Below, piece after piece: positions 1 to 6,344 of a DNA stretch of 7,008 nucleotides. The position numbers and the translations under genes were made by a program. How positions within the stretch are numbered: position 1 is the first letter of the stretch; each line of letters opens with the position of its first letter. The stretch lies in contig CALGCU010000182.1 of NCBI GenBank assembly GCA_937886455.1, positions 1 to 7,008 on the forward strand, in the 5' to 3' direction. The notes below the pieces were generated by a model. That model was given only the letters and a program-made list of their open reading frames with translations. It was not told where the DNA came from and did not search any database. Source of the DNA: an uncultured Bacteroidales bacterium (GTDB lineage: Bacteria > Bacteroidota > Bacteroidia > Bacteroidales > Paludibacteraceae).

Positions 1-762
1 AATCTATATGCATTTTTTATTGGAAAAATATACCCCATCAAGCAAACTGGGTATTACACACAGGCTCAACGGCAAAATGATACAATAAAGTTCACGTTCT
101 TGTCCATTTTTAATAGTGTCAGTTATAATCTTTTTGCGCAAACTCAACGGGATGTAGTGCAACAAAAGGAATTGTTTGGAAAAATTATGCAAAAGGCTAA
201 CTTGCTGACCATTCCTCTGTTTATTGTACTCGCCATTATGTGTCCTTCTTTGTTTGGATTGTTGCTGGGGGAAAAGTGGCTACCTGCTGTGCCATATTTT
301 CAACTGCTATGTATGAGCCAACTTTTCTCTATTAGTGATTTGTTGTGTTATAATTTGTTGAACGCACGTGGACACACACGTCTTACGCTACATGTGGAAA
401 GTCTCAAAAAAACGGCTATGTTGCTATCCTTACTTTTGTTGCCAATTGGTATTCACTACACGCTGTGGGCTTATATTGGCATTTGTTGGATATGCACGCT
501 TGCGTGGCTTGTATTGGTGCACAAAGAGATTGGACTGGGAACTAAACTTATATGGAAAAACTTTGTGCCTGCTATTGCTGTTGGTAGCATTGCGGGATGT
601 GTCATCTGGAATATAGACTTAATCATACCTCAGATGTCGTCAGGATGGATGGCAACAAAAATTATTGTGGGCTTTACCTTGTATGTGTTACTCATAGTTC
701 GAACATATCCTCGCTTATTCCAAGAACTAAAAACTGTCTTCTCTGCATTGAAAGATGAATAG
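1..762 (+). CDS. Polysaccharide flippase (Wzx/MATE-like), C-terminal fragment
   Basis: The reading frame is open from the first base and ends at TAG 760-762, giving the last 253 residues; the start lies left of the window. It resembles the C-terminal half of the polysaccharide biosynthesis/Wzx family, which flips undecaprenyl-linked O-antigen, capsule or exopolysaccharide units across the inner membrane. Family-like features are the loop GKIYPIKQTGYYTQAQR (fragment residues 8-24), an amphipathic stretch around residues 35-65, and a helix ending in LLLGEKWLPAV (87-97). About six hydrophobic segments follow, at roughly 67-90, 95-115, 136-154, 155-175, 186-205 and 217-235, then a short charged tail ending KDE. 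A TTG at 100 could be read as a start but falls inside conserved family sequence, so it is rejected. The gene is convergent with the radical SAM gene. The exact substrate cannot be told. Membrane topology and family are fairly sure; which polysaccharide it exports is unknown. Confidence 0.85.
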   Translation, partial: NLYAFFIGKIYPIKQTGYYTQAQRQNDTIKFTFLSIFNSVSYNLFAQTQRDVVQQKELFGKIMQKANLLTIPLFIVLAIMCPSLFGLLLGEKWLPAVPYFQLLCMSQLFSISDLLCYNLLNARGHTRLTLHVESLKKTAMLLSLLLLPIGIHYTLWAYIGICWICTLAWLVLVHKEIGLGTKLIWKNFVPAIAVGSIAGCVIWNIDLIIPQMSSGWMATKIIVGFTLYVLLIVRTYPRLFQELKTVFSALKDE

Positions 763-774
763 CCTCACTACTGA

Positions 775-1755
775 CTATTCTGTACAATTCTTGCACATCT
801 CTATGGATGAACGATTTCTTAATACATGCTCACGGAATGATTGAGCGCTTTCACCATGCCAAATGGCTTTAAAGGATTGATGATACAAATTACCCAATAT
901 GTGTGCGCCTGCCTTGTCAAAGCAACAACTACGCACATTGCCTTCTGTGTCTATTACTGCGCCACTCCACAAACGCCAACAACGATTGCGTAAACGACCT
1001 TTTATAACCCAACTACCATCAGATAAACGACGATAGCGATTATACGACGGATTATGTGGCATGAGAGGATATCCTTGGGGAATGGTGTAAAACTGAGCTG
1101 TCTTGAATGAAAGAGAGTTGGCACCCATTTCTCTATACTTCTTTCTCACTTCACTCATCTCATCCTCGTTGGTGCTCAACACCAACCATTGCAATTCAAT
1201 ATGAGGAGTGGAAATACCGGAGTGTCGCTTGTAATCGTCCACATACTTCATCCCATTAAGCACCTTATTGATATCCCCACCGACACGGTAACAGGAATAA
1301 GACTTCTGAGATATGCCATCCATTGAAATAATCAGTTTGTCCAATCCTGATTCTACAAGTGCCTGAGCTGTACTTTGCTCTAATAATTGTGCATTAGTGG
1401 ACACAATGGTGTAAATCCCCCATTCCTTAGCACGTTTAATCATCTCGCATAGCGATGGACATAATAAAGGCTCACCTTGAAAATAAAATTGTACACACCA
1501 TAAATAGCCTCCCATCTCCTCCAGAATACGATCAAATAGTTGTAAATCGAAAAAACGACGCTCACGATGATACATACCCATCCCGGTTGGGCATTGCGGA
1601 CAGCGTAAATTGCATACATTAACTGGCTCTATGGACAGGAAACAAGGATAATGACACACAACTGTACGTTTCAAAATCGACGATACACTGTATCCCCACA
1701 ACAGACGACAACAATTCAACAAACGTTTTGTTATATAAGAAAACAATGCCGACAT
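775..1755 (-). CDS. Radical SAM protein with SPASM-type C-terminal domain
   Basis: The product is 326 residues, with ATG at 1755-1753 and stop TAG at 777-775. The CxxxCxxC motif that holds the radical SAM [4Fe-4S] cluster is C48-C52-C55 (CNLRCPQC), preceded by the usual first strand SIEPVNV. A GEP motif (94-96, FQGEPLL) fits the SAM-amine contact region, and STNAQLL (119-125) and ISMDG (143-147) are further barrel strands. The C-terminal part has a SPASM/twitch pattern: C259, DTEGNVRSCC with C277/C278, GNLYHQSFKAIW, then C321 and C324 two residues before the end. That is enough cysteine for one auxiliary Fe-S cluster. Such enzymes modify peptides, sugars or other small molecules; the substrate cannot be read from the sequence. 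It sits beside a polysaccharide flippase but on the opposite strand, so a role in surface glycan or peptide modification is only inference. No good ribosome binding site is visible, as is usual in Bacteroidetes. The start is chosen because it is the first ATG and leaves a normal N-terminal extension. Confidence 0.88.
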   Translation of the reverse strand: MSALFSYITKRLLNCCRLLWGYSVSSILKRTVVCHYPCFLSIEPVNVCNLRCPQCPTGMGMYHRERRFFDLQLFDRILEEMGGYLWCVQFYFQGEPLLCPSLCEMIKRAKEWGIYTIVSTNAQLLEQSTAQALVESGLDKLIISMDGISQKSYSCYRVGGDINKVLNGMKYVDDYKRHSGISTPHIELQWLVLSTNEDEMSEVRKKYREMGANSLSFKTAQFYTIPQGYPLMPHNPSYNRYRRLSDGSWVIKGRLRNRCWRLWSGAVIDTEGNVRSCCFDKAGAHILGNLYHQSFKAIWHGESAQSFREHVLRNRSSIEMCKNCTE

Positions 1756-1854
1756 CCTACAAAATATACATGATGATGAGGTAAAATGCTTGCTCTAAGT
1801 GCAAAAAATGATGTTTTTTCACGATTATTTTAAAAAAACACGAAATTTCTTGTG

Positions 1855-1862
1855 CAAAATTA
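1855..1862 (-). promoter_or_regulatory. Candidate -7 box for the radical SAM gene
   Basis: Read on the minus strand this is TAATTTTG, a full match to the Bacteroidetes sigma-ABfr -7 consensus TAnnTTTG. It would give a leader of about 95 nt before the ATG at 1755. No convincing -33 TTTG lies 19-21 bp upstream. A single 8-mer match in AT-rich DNA can arise by chance, so this is a candidate only. Confidence 0.35.
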
Positions 1863-1884
1863 CGGAAATTCATTTAAAAGATTG

Positions 1885-1892
1885 TACATTTG
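1885..1892 (+). promoter_or_regulatory. Candidate -7 box for the lipoprotein gene
   Basis: TACATTTG matches the Bacteroidetes -7 consensus TAnnTTTG. Transcription would begin near 1899, leaving an AT-rich leader of about 65 nt without a Shine-Dalgarno sequence. The -33 element is weak, with no TTTG at 19-21 bp upstream. The A/T-tract-rich DNA at 1812-1840 just upstream could act as an UP-like element, which is inference. The downstream gene's strong codon bias argues for a strong promoter here. Confidence 0.5.
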
Positions 1893-1963
1893 CATGCATA
1901 TTGTGTGAAAAAGAAAAAGATAACTAATAATAACTATTGATTGTATAACAAAAAATCACGTTT

Positions 1964-3655
1964 ATGAAGAAAATTTTATTGATGGCTGTAGCTTTCTTGG
2001 CCATATCTTTGAGTTCTTGTAAGGACATGGGAGCACCTACCGAAATTAGATGTAACCCTAATCCGCTTGTAGTCGTAGGTAATTCAGTTAAAGCTGATAT
2101 CTCGGCCACTTTCCCTGAAAAATATTTCAAAAAGAAAGCTGTGCTTGTAGTACAACCTGTATTGAAGTATGAAGGACAAGAAATGGTTGCTGACTCTGCA
2201 GTTTTCGTAGGTGAAAAAGCAAAAGAAAATGGAACTAAAGTAGCTTACAAAGATGGTGGTAAATTGGAAATGTCTGCTAACTTTGACTACGTTCCTGAAA
2301 TGGCTAAATGCGAACTCTATTTGCGCTGTCGCGTGAAAGTAGGAAAAAAAGCGTATGAAATTCCTGATGTAAAAGTAGCTGATGGTTTGGTGGCTATTGC
2401 TAAAATGGCTTCTGTAAAAGCTGACGAATTGAAACCTGCGGTAACTCCGGATAAATTCCAACGTATTATTCAAGAAGTACAAGAAGCTGATATCAACTTC
2501 TTAATCAGCCAATCTAACTTGCGCTCTTCTGAAACTAAAGCTGAAGACGTAAAAGCATTGACTGCTGCTGCTAAAGAAGCTAACGAAAATGAAAGAAAAA
2601 ATATCAACGCTTTGGAAATCGCTGGATATGCTTCTCCTGATGGTAAAGAAGACTTCAATGCTAAATTGGCTGAAAATCGCCAAAAAGTAGCAAGCAAATT
2701 CTTAGCTAAACAACTCAAAAAAGATAAAGTAGAAGCTGAAATCGCAAGCAAATTCACTGCTGAAGACTGGGATGGATTCCAAAAAATGATGGAAGCTTCA
2801 AGCATCCAAGATAAAGAACTAATCCTTCGCGTACTCTCTATGTACACTGATCCTGAACAAAGAGAACGTGAAATCAAAAACCTTGCTGCTGCTTACAAAA
2901 CTATTGCAGAAGAAATACTTCCTGCATTGCGTCGTTCACGCATCCAATTGACCATCGACTTGATTGGTAAATCTAATGAAGAAATCTTGGCGCTTCTCAA
3001 AGAAGATCCTACTCAATTGTCTGTTGAAGAACTTCTCTTTGCTGCAACATTGGTAAATACAGCTGATGAAAAAATGGCTGTTTATGAAAAAGCAATGGAA
3101 TTGTATGCTAACGATTATCGTGCATATAATAACGCTGGTTTGATTCAATATGAAAAAGGTAACATCAAAGAAGCTGTTCGCTTGTATGCTAAAGCATTAG
3201 AAATCGCTCCGGCTGATCCTAACATCAACTACAATGCTGCTGTTGCTGCAATGGCTGATGGTGACCTTGCTAAAGCTGAAGTCTTCTTGGGTAAAGCTGC
3301 TGGAACTACTTCTGACCTCCGCAATGCATTGGGTACTTTGTATGTAATGCAAGGTGACTACGAAAAAGCACAAGCTTCTTTCGGAAATGTACCTACAAAT
3401 AATGCTGCTTTGCAACAAATCTTGAATGAAGATTACAATGCTGCACGCAATACTTTGGCTACTGTAGCTAATCCTAATGGAACAACTGCCTACTTGCAAG
3501 CTGTTATCGCTGCACGTACCAACGATAAAGACGGCGTATATAGCAATTTGAAAGTAGCTGTTGAAAAAGACGCTACTCTTAAAGCAAAAGCTGCAAAAGA
3601 CATCGAATTTGCTAAATTTGTTGATGACGCTGAATTCGCAGCAATCGTTAAATAA
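1964..3655 (+). CDS. OmpA-like/TPR envelope lipoprotein
   Basis: The product is 563 residues. The N-terminus is a lipoprotein signal peptide: MKK, a hydrophobic stretch 4-15, and lipobox LSSC with the lipidated Cys at 19. This fixes the start at ATG 1964. Residues about 25-150 look like a beta-rich domain with no motif I can name. Residues about 165-335 contain an OmpA-like module: EIAGYASPDG (218-227), then N232, L235, R239, V242 and L247 in the N..L...R..V....L pattern, followed by AEDWDGF, SSIQDKE, DPEQRERE and LPALRRSRI. This arrangement recalls OmpA-like proteins peculiar to Bacteroidetes. Residues about 350-530 hold tetratricopeptide repeats, clearest at 383-416 (ending ALEIAP) and continuing at 417-450 and 451-476. 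It probably sits in the outer membrane facing the periplasm, as a scaffold for other envelope proteins; no enzyme activity is suggested. Codon choice is narrow (Ala mostly GCT then GCA, Lys nearly always AAA past the first 70 codons), suggesting high expression. It seems to be a single-gene transcript, with its own promoter and terminator. Confidence 0.85.
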   Translation: MKKILLMAVAFLAISLSSCKDMGAPTEIRCNPNPLVVVGNSVKADISATFPEKYFKKKAVLVVQPVLKYEGQEMVADSAVFVGEKAKENGTKVAYKDGGKLEMSANFDYVPEMAKCELYLRCRVKVGKKAYEIPDVKVADGLVAIAKMASVKADELKPAVTPDKFQRIIQEVQEADINFLISQSNLRSSETKAEDVKALTAAAKEANENERKNINALEIAGYASPDGKEDFNAKLAENRQKVASKFLAKQLKKDKVEAEIASKFTAEDWDGFQKMMEASSIQDKELILRVLSMYTDPEQREREIKNLAAAYKTIAEEILPALRRSRIQLTIDLIGKSNEEILALLKEDPTQLSVEELLFAATLVNTADEKMAVYEKAMELYANDYRAYNNAGLIQYEKGNIKEAVRLYAKALEIAPADPNINYNAAVAAMADGDLAKAEVFLGKAAGTTSDLRNALGTLYVMQGDYEKAQASFGNVPTNNAALQQILNEDYNAARNTLATVANPNGTTAYLQAVIAARTNDKDGVYSNLKVAVEKDATLKAKAAKDIEFAKFVDDAEFAAIVK

Positions 3656-3676
3656 GATATAAACATCTAACTATAT

Positions 3677-3714
3677 AGAAAGAGTGTTGCACACTGTGTG
3701 ACACTCTTTCTTTT
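3677..3714 (+). terminator. Rho-independent terminator of the lipoprotein gene
   Basis: AGAAAGAGTGT (3677-3687) pairs perfectly with ACACTCTTTCT (3701-3711). The stem can extend inward by C-G, A-T, C-G pairs and two G·T wobbles to a 3-nt loop at 3693-3695. It is followed by TTTT to 3714. It begins 21 bp after the lipoprotein stop codon. The hairpin is long and nearly perfect, so I am confident. Because its 5' side is A-rich it could also work weakly in reverse, though no minus-strand gene ends here. Confidence 0.9.
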
Positions 3715-3803
3715 ATATACTTCTGATATATTAACTCCCGATAAAAACCACCTAACATCACCGACAGTCAGAGATAGGAACATGCTAAAAAAGACTAAGC
3801 TCA

Positions 3804-3825
3804 ACCGTTACCATACCGTTACCAT
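3804..3825. repeat. Two-copy 11-bp tandem repeat, followed by GATAGGA words
   Basis: ACCGTTACCAT occurs twice head to tail (3804-3814 and 3815-3825) without a mismatch. It is followed by a run of related words: GATAGGAA (3828-3835), GATAGGA (3839-3845) and TAGGGAT (3846-3852). Another GATAGGAA lies at 3773-3780. The block is about 80-130 bp upstream of the putative asnS promoter. It may be a small minisatellite or a protein binding site; the sequence alone does not decide. Confidence 0.7.
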
Positions 3826-3933
3826 TAGATAGGAATAAGATAGGATAGGGATACAAAACAGATAATATACCCCAAAAGAACACACTATATCAATAAATAT
3901 TAGACAAATACTGCGTTATCCGTCTTTTTTTAG

Positions 3934-3941
3934 TACTTTTG
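3934..3941 (+). promoter_or_regulatory. Candidate -7 box for asnS-mnmD
   Basis: TACTTTTG matches TAnnTTTG fully. The start would be near 3948, giving a leader of about 60 nt that is almost pure A/T and lacks a Shine-Dalgarno sequence. At the expected -33 spacing (20 bp) there is only ACTG (3910-3913), a weak partner to TTTG. It is the only such box I see in the right orientation before asnS. Confidence 0.5.
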
Positions 3942-4006
3942 CAACTCATTTATAGGAAAAATAAAAAATCTCAATAAATATATATACTTTTTTTAGATAA
4001 TACATT

Positions 4007-5404
4007 ATGAAAAGAACAGTCATTGTAGATGCTCTCCGTTCAAAAGATTTTGGACAAACCATCCAGATAAAAGGGTGGGTACGTACTAGACGTGGCAATA
4101 AAAATGTAAACTTCATTGCTCTTAACGACGGTAGCACAATCAATAACATACAAGTGGTGGTGGATATAGCTAAATTTGGAGAAGATTTCCTCAAACCCAT
4201 CACAACTGGTTCTTGTATCTGCGTGGAAGGTACCTTGGTGGAGTCTATGGGTAAAGGACAAAGCGTTGAGGTGCAAGCTGAAAATATCCAAATCTATGGA
4301 ACTGCCGATCCGGAAACTTACCCGTTGAAAAAGAAAGGACACACATTAGAGTTCTTGCGTGAAATTGCCTACCTTCGTCCACGCACAAATACATTCGGAG
4401 CAGTATTCCGTATGCGCCACCACATGGCAATGGCTATTCACACTTTCTTCCATGAAAGAGGATTCTTCTATTTCCACACACCGCTTATCACAGCTTCTGA
4501 CTGTGAAGGTGCTGGACAGATGTTTCAAGTAACCACGATGAACCTCTATGACTTGAAGAAAAACGAAAATGGACAAATTGACTATAGTCGTGACTTCTTT
4601 GGAAAACAAGCCAGTCTTACAGTCTCTGGTCAATTGGAAGGTGAACTCGGAGCATTGGCTTTAGGAAAGATTTATACATTCGGACCTACTTTCCGTGCTG
4701 AAAATTCAAATACACCACGTCACCTGTCTGAGTTCTGGATGATTGAACCGGAAGTAGCCTTCAATGAAATTGAAGAAAACATGGAGCTTGCGCAAGACTT
4801 CATCCAATACTGTGTTAGATGGGCTTTGGAACATTGTCAGGATGACCTCAACTTCCTTTGCCAAATGTATGACAAAGAACTGATCGATAGACTTAAATTT
4901 GTCGTAGAAAACGACTTTGTACGTCTTACTTACACAGAAGGAATTGAAATCTTGAAAAATGCCATTGCTAATGGTAAGAAGTTTGAATTCCCTGTTGATT
5001 GGGGTACAGATTTACAATCTGAACATGAACGCTATCTTGTGGAAGAACACTTTAAGAAACCGGTGATTCTTACTGACTATCCAAAGGAAATCAAATCCTT
5101 CTACATGAAACAAAATGATGATGGTAAAACTGTACGCGCTATGGACGTGCTCTTCCCGAAAATCGGTGAAATCATCGGAGGTTCACAAAGAGAAGAAAAT
5201 TATGACAAACTCAAACAACGTGCTACTGAAATGGGTGTGCCCGACAAAGATATTTGGTGGTATCTTGACACACGTCGCTTTGGTACTGCACCTCACTCCG
5301 GATTTGGTTTGGGATTTGAACGTTTGATGCTCTTCGTAACAGGAATGGCTAACATTCGCGACGTAATACCATTCCCACGCACCCCAAATAATGCTGAATT
5401 CTAA
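4007..5404 (+). CDS. asnS: Asparagine--tRNA ligase
   Basis: The product is 465 residues, the usual length for bacterial AsnRS, with ATG 4007 and stop TAA 5402-5404. It charges tRNA-Asn with asparagine using ATP, in the cytoplasm. The N-terminal OB-fold anticodon-binding domain covers about residues 15-100, beginning IKGWVRTRRGNKNVNFIALN. The class II catalytic core follows. Motif 1 lies around 135-160 (RMRHHMAMAIHTFF to FYFHTPLI), then ASDCEGAGQMFQV (163-175). The FFGKQASLTVSGQLEGE stretch is at 197-213. Motif 2 is TFGPTFRAENSNTPRHLSEF (224-243), whose ENSNTPRHL form fits AsnRS. GFGLGFERLMLFVTG (432-446) is motif 3, and RDVIPFPRTP is near the end. AsnRS is distinguished from AspRS by this motif 2 and by the length. 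No domain is missing. The next gene, mnmD, starts within a few bases of the stop, so the two are probably co-transcribed. Confidence 0.97.
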   Translation: MKRTVIVDALRSKDFGQTIQIKGWVRTRRGNKNVNFIALNDGSTINNIQVVVDIAKFGEDFLKPITTGSCICVEGTLVESMGKGQSVEVQAENIQIYGTADPETYPLKKKGHTLEFLREIAYLRPRTNTFGAVFRMRHHMAMAIHTFFHERGFFYFHTPLITASDCEGAGQMFQVTTMNLYDLKKNENGQIDYSRDFFGKQASLTVSGQLEGELGALALGKIYTFGPTFRAENSNTPRHLSEFWMIEPEVAFNEIEENMELAQDFIQYCVRWALEHCQDDLNFLCQMYDKELIDRLKFVVENDFVRLTYTEGIEILKNAIANGKKFEFPVDWGTDLQSEHERYLVEEHFKKPVILTDYPKEIKSFYMKQNDDGKTVRAMDVLFPKIGEIIGGSQREENYDKLKQRATEMGVPDKDIWWYLDTRRFGTAPHSGFGLGFERLMLFVTGMANIRDVIPFPRTPNNAEF

Positions 5405-5411
5405 AAGAAGA

Positions 5412-6068
5412 ATGCAAAGAACAATTATTACAACAGAAGACGGCTCCCCCTCTATTTATGTGGAGGCTATTGATGAATGTTATCACTCTACACACGGAGC
5501 ACGCCAAGAATCTGAACATATATTTATACACACCGCTTTGAAGCAACATGCTTCAAGGCGGTTGTCTATTCTTGAAATTGGCTTCGGAACAGGATTAAAC
5601 GCACTGCTTACATGCACAGAGGCAACTCTTCACAATTTGGATATTCACTATACAGGTGTTGAATTACATCCAATCTCCGAAAATGAAGTGCAACAATTAT
5701 TGCCTTTCACACATCCGCACCAAGACATCTTTCTTCAATTGCATCAACTGCCACCACAAGTGTTCAAACCCATCACTTCTCACTTCTGCTTCAAGAGATG
5801 GGAAACTGATTTCACTCAAATACAGATACCGGAAAATTCTGTTGATGTAATCTATTTTGACGCATTCTCGCCAGATAAACAACCGGAAATGTGGACGCAA
5901 GAACGCTTTGATATGCTCTACAGAGCATGTCGTCCCAATGCTATTCTCACTACATATTGCGCCAAAGGAAGAGTCAGAAGGGCTTTACAACAAGCAGGAT
6001 TTATAGTGGAAAGATTGCCCGGACCACCCGGAAAAAGAGAAATCTTACGCGCAATAAAGAAAAGTTAG
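5412..6068 (+). CDS. mnmD: tRNA 5-(aminomethyl)-2-thiouridine methyltransferase, stand-alone MnmD
   Basis: The product is 218 residues. It uses S-adenosylmethionine to methylate nm5(s2)U34 to mnm5(s2)U34 in the wobble position of certain tRNAs. It corresponds to the methyltransferase half of E. coli MnmC (COG4121) without the FAD oxidase half. Visible marks are ITTEDGSPSIYV (6-17), the YHSTHGARQESEHIFI block (24-39), and the SAM-binding motif LEIGFGTGLNALLT (54-67). Also seen are YTGVELHP (80-87), YFDAFSPDKQPEMW (148-161) with the acidic residue and NPDMW-like segment of MnmC, and CAKGRVRRALQQAGF followed by LPGPPGKRE (202-210). The ATG at 5412 lies 7 bp after the asnS stop and gives the usual short N-terminus. 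An in-frame ATG at 5391, inside the end of asnS, would add seven residues (MLNSKRR) and overlap by 14 bp; it is possible but less likely. A strong RNA hairpin lies within the gene at 5532-5562. No clear terminator follows. Confidence 0.92.
   Translation: MQRTIITTEDGSPSIYVEAIDECYHSTHGARQESEHIFIHTALKQHASRRLSILEIGFGTGLNALLTCTEATLHNLDIHYTGVELHPISENEVQQLLPFTHPHQDIFLQLHQLPPQVFKPITSHFCFKRWETDFTQIQIPENSVDVIYFDAFSPDKQPEMWTQERFDMLYRACRPNAILTTYCAKGRVRRALQQAGFIVERLPGPPGKREILRAIKKS
5532..5562. repeat. 14-bp inverted repeat with 3-nt loop inside mnmD
   Basis: ACCGCTTTGAAGCA (5532-5545) can pair with TGCTTCAAGGCGGT (5549-5562) around the loop ACA (5546-5548). All 14 positions pair in RNA, with one U·G wobble (5537-5557). 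It encodes about residues 41-50 (TALKQHASRR), just before the SAM-binding motif. The DNA after it is only moderately T-rich (TGTCTATTCTT), so it does not look like a standard terminator. The protein here has normal family length as far as I can recall, so it does not look like an insertion. Confidence 0.85.
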
Positions 6069-6344
6069 CAATAAGAAATGCCCTTAATCTATCACCCCAA
6101 AAACATAAAGAAAGATTAGTAATCTAACTGTAGTTTGCAAAATTACATGCAAAGTTATACCATTTTGAAAAGCTGACTTTGCAATCGTTTCTTTTAGAGA
6201 AGAAATTCCGTAATATCCTTGTCAGCGTCAGCGCTTTTTTGTAACTTTGTACCCGTTTTTGGACCTCTTTTGTGGAGAGAAAAAACACACTTAAAGACTA
6301 ACCATTTGAAGTAAAAGTATAACATTTTTTTAAAAATTAAAGTA
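6069..6344. other. Intergenic region between mnmD and gap
   Basis: No credible gene is seen. Contents in order: a small AT-rich hairpin AGATT-AGT-AATCT (6113-6125) without a T-run, and two minus-strand TAnnTTTG words (6138-6145 and 6150-6157). An 8-bp inverted repeat follows, TGCAAAGT (6148-6155) with ACTTTGCA (6176-6183). A short GC-rich stem AGCG-TCAG-CGCT with T6 (6224-6240) could be a weak terminator for mnmD, but its stem is only 4 bp. The gap promoter (6218-6249) and an AT-rich leader come last. Confidence 0.55.
6218..6249 (+). promoter_or_regulatory. Promoter of gap, Bacteroidetes -33/-7 type
   Basis: The -7 box TAACTTTG (6242-6249) matches TAnnTTTG exactly. A near -33 box CTTG (6218-6221, consensus TTTG) lies 20 bp upstream, within the known 19-21 bp spacing. 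Transcription should begin near 6256, leaving a leader of about 90 nt before the ATG at 6345. This is the best promoter in the window and fits a highly expressed glycolytic gene. Confidence 0.65.

Larger units (their letters stand above)
3715..4006. other. Intergenic region between lipoprotein terminator and asnS
   Basis: No credible open reading frame is seen on either strand. The region holds a two-copy 11-bp tandem repeat (3804-3825), several GATAGGA words (3773, 3828, 3839) and a -7-like box for asnS (3934-3941). It ends in a very AT-rich leader (3950-4006). The DNA at 3715-3800 shows nothing I can interpret. Confidence 0.6.

Noticed and set aside
100..762. Reading the first gene as a complete 220-residue protein starting at TTG 100
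   Set aside because: The same frame continues without a stop to base 1 and encodes flippase-like sequence there, so the gene is cut by the window edge.
1761..1770. Minus-strand word resembling TAnnTTTG just before the radical SAM start (TATATTTTG)
   Set aside because: The spacing inside the box is one base too long and it lies about 5 bp from the ATG, leaving almost no leader.
2084..2877. Minus-strand open frames of 132 and 135 codons inside the lipoprotein gene
   Set aside because: They lie opposite a continuous, motif-bearing plus-strand gene; their products are low-complexity (Phe/Ser-rich) as expected of antisense shadows.
6083..6119. TAATCT ... AGATTA inverted repeat after mnmD
   Set aside because: It has six or seven weak pairs, a 22-nt loop and no T-run; it is not convincing as a terminator.
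6224..6240. AGCG-TCAG-CGCT hairpin plus T6 as a terminator of mnmD
   Set aside because: The stem is only 4 bp and it overlaps the gap promoter spacer; it may be incidental.
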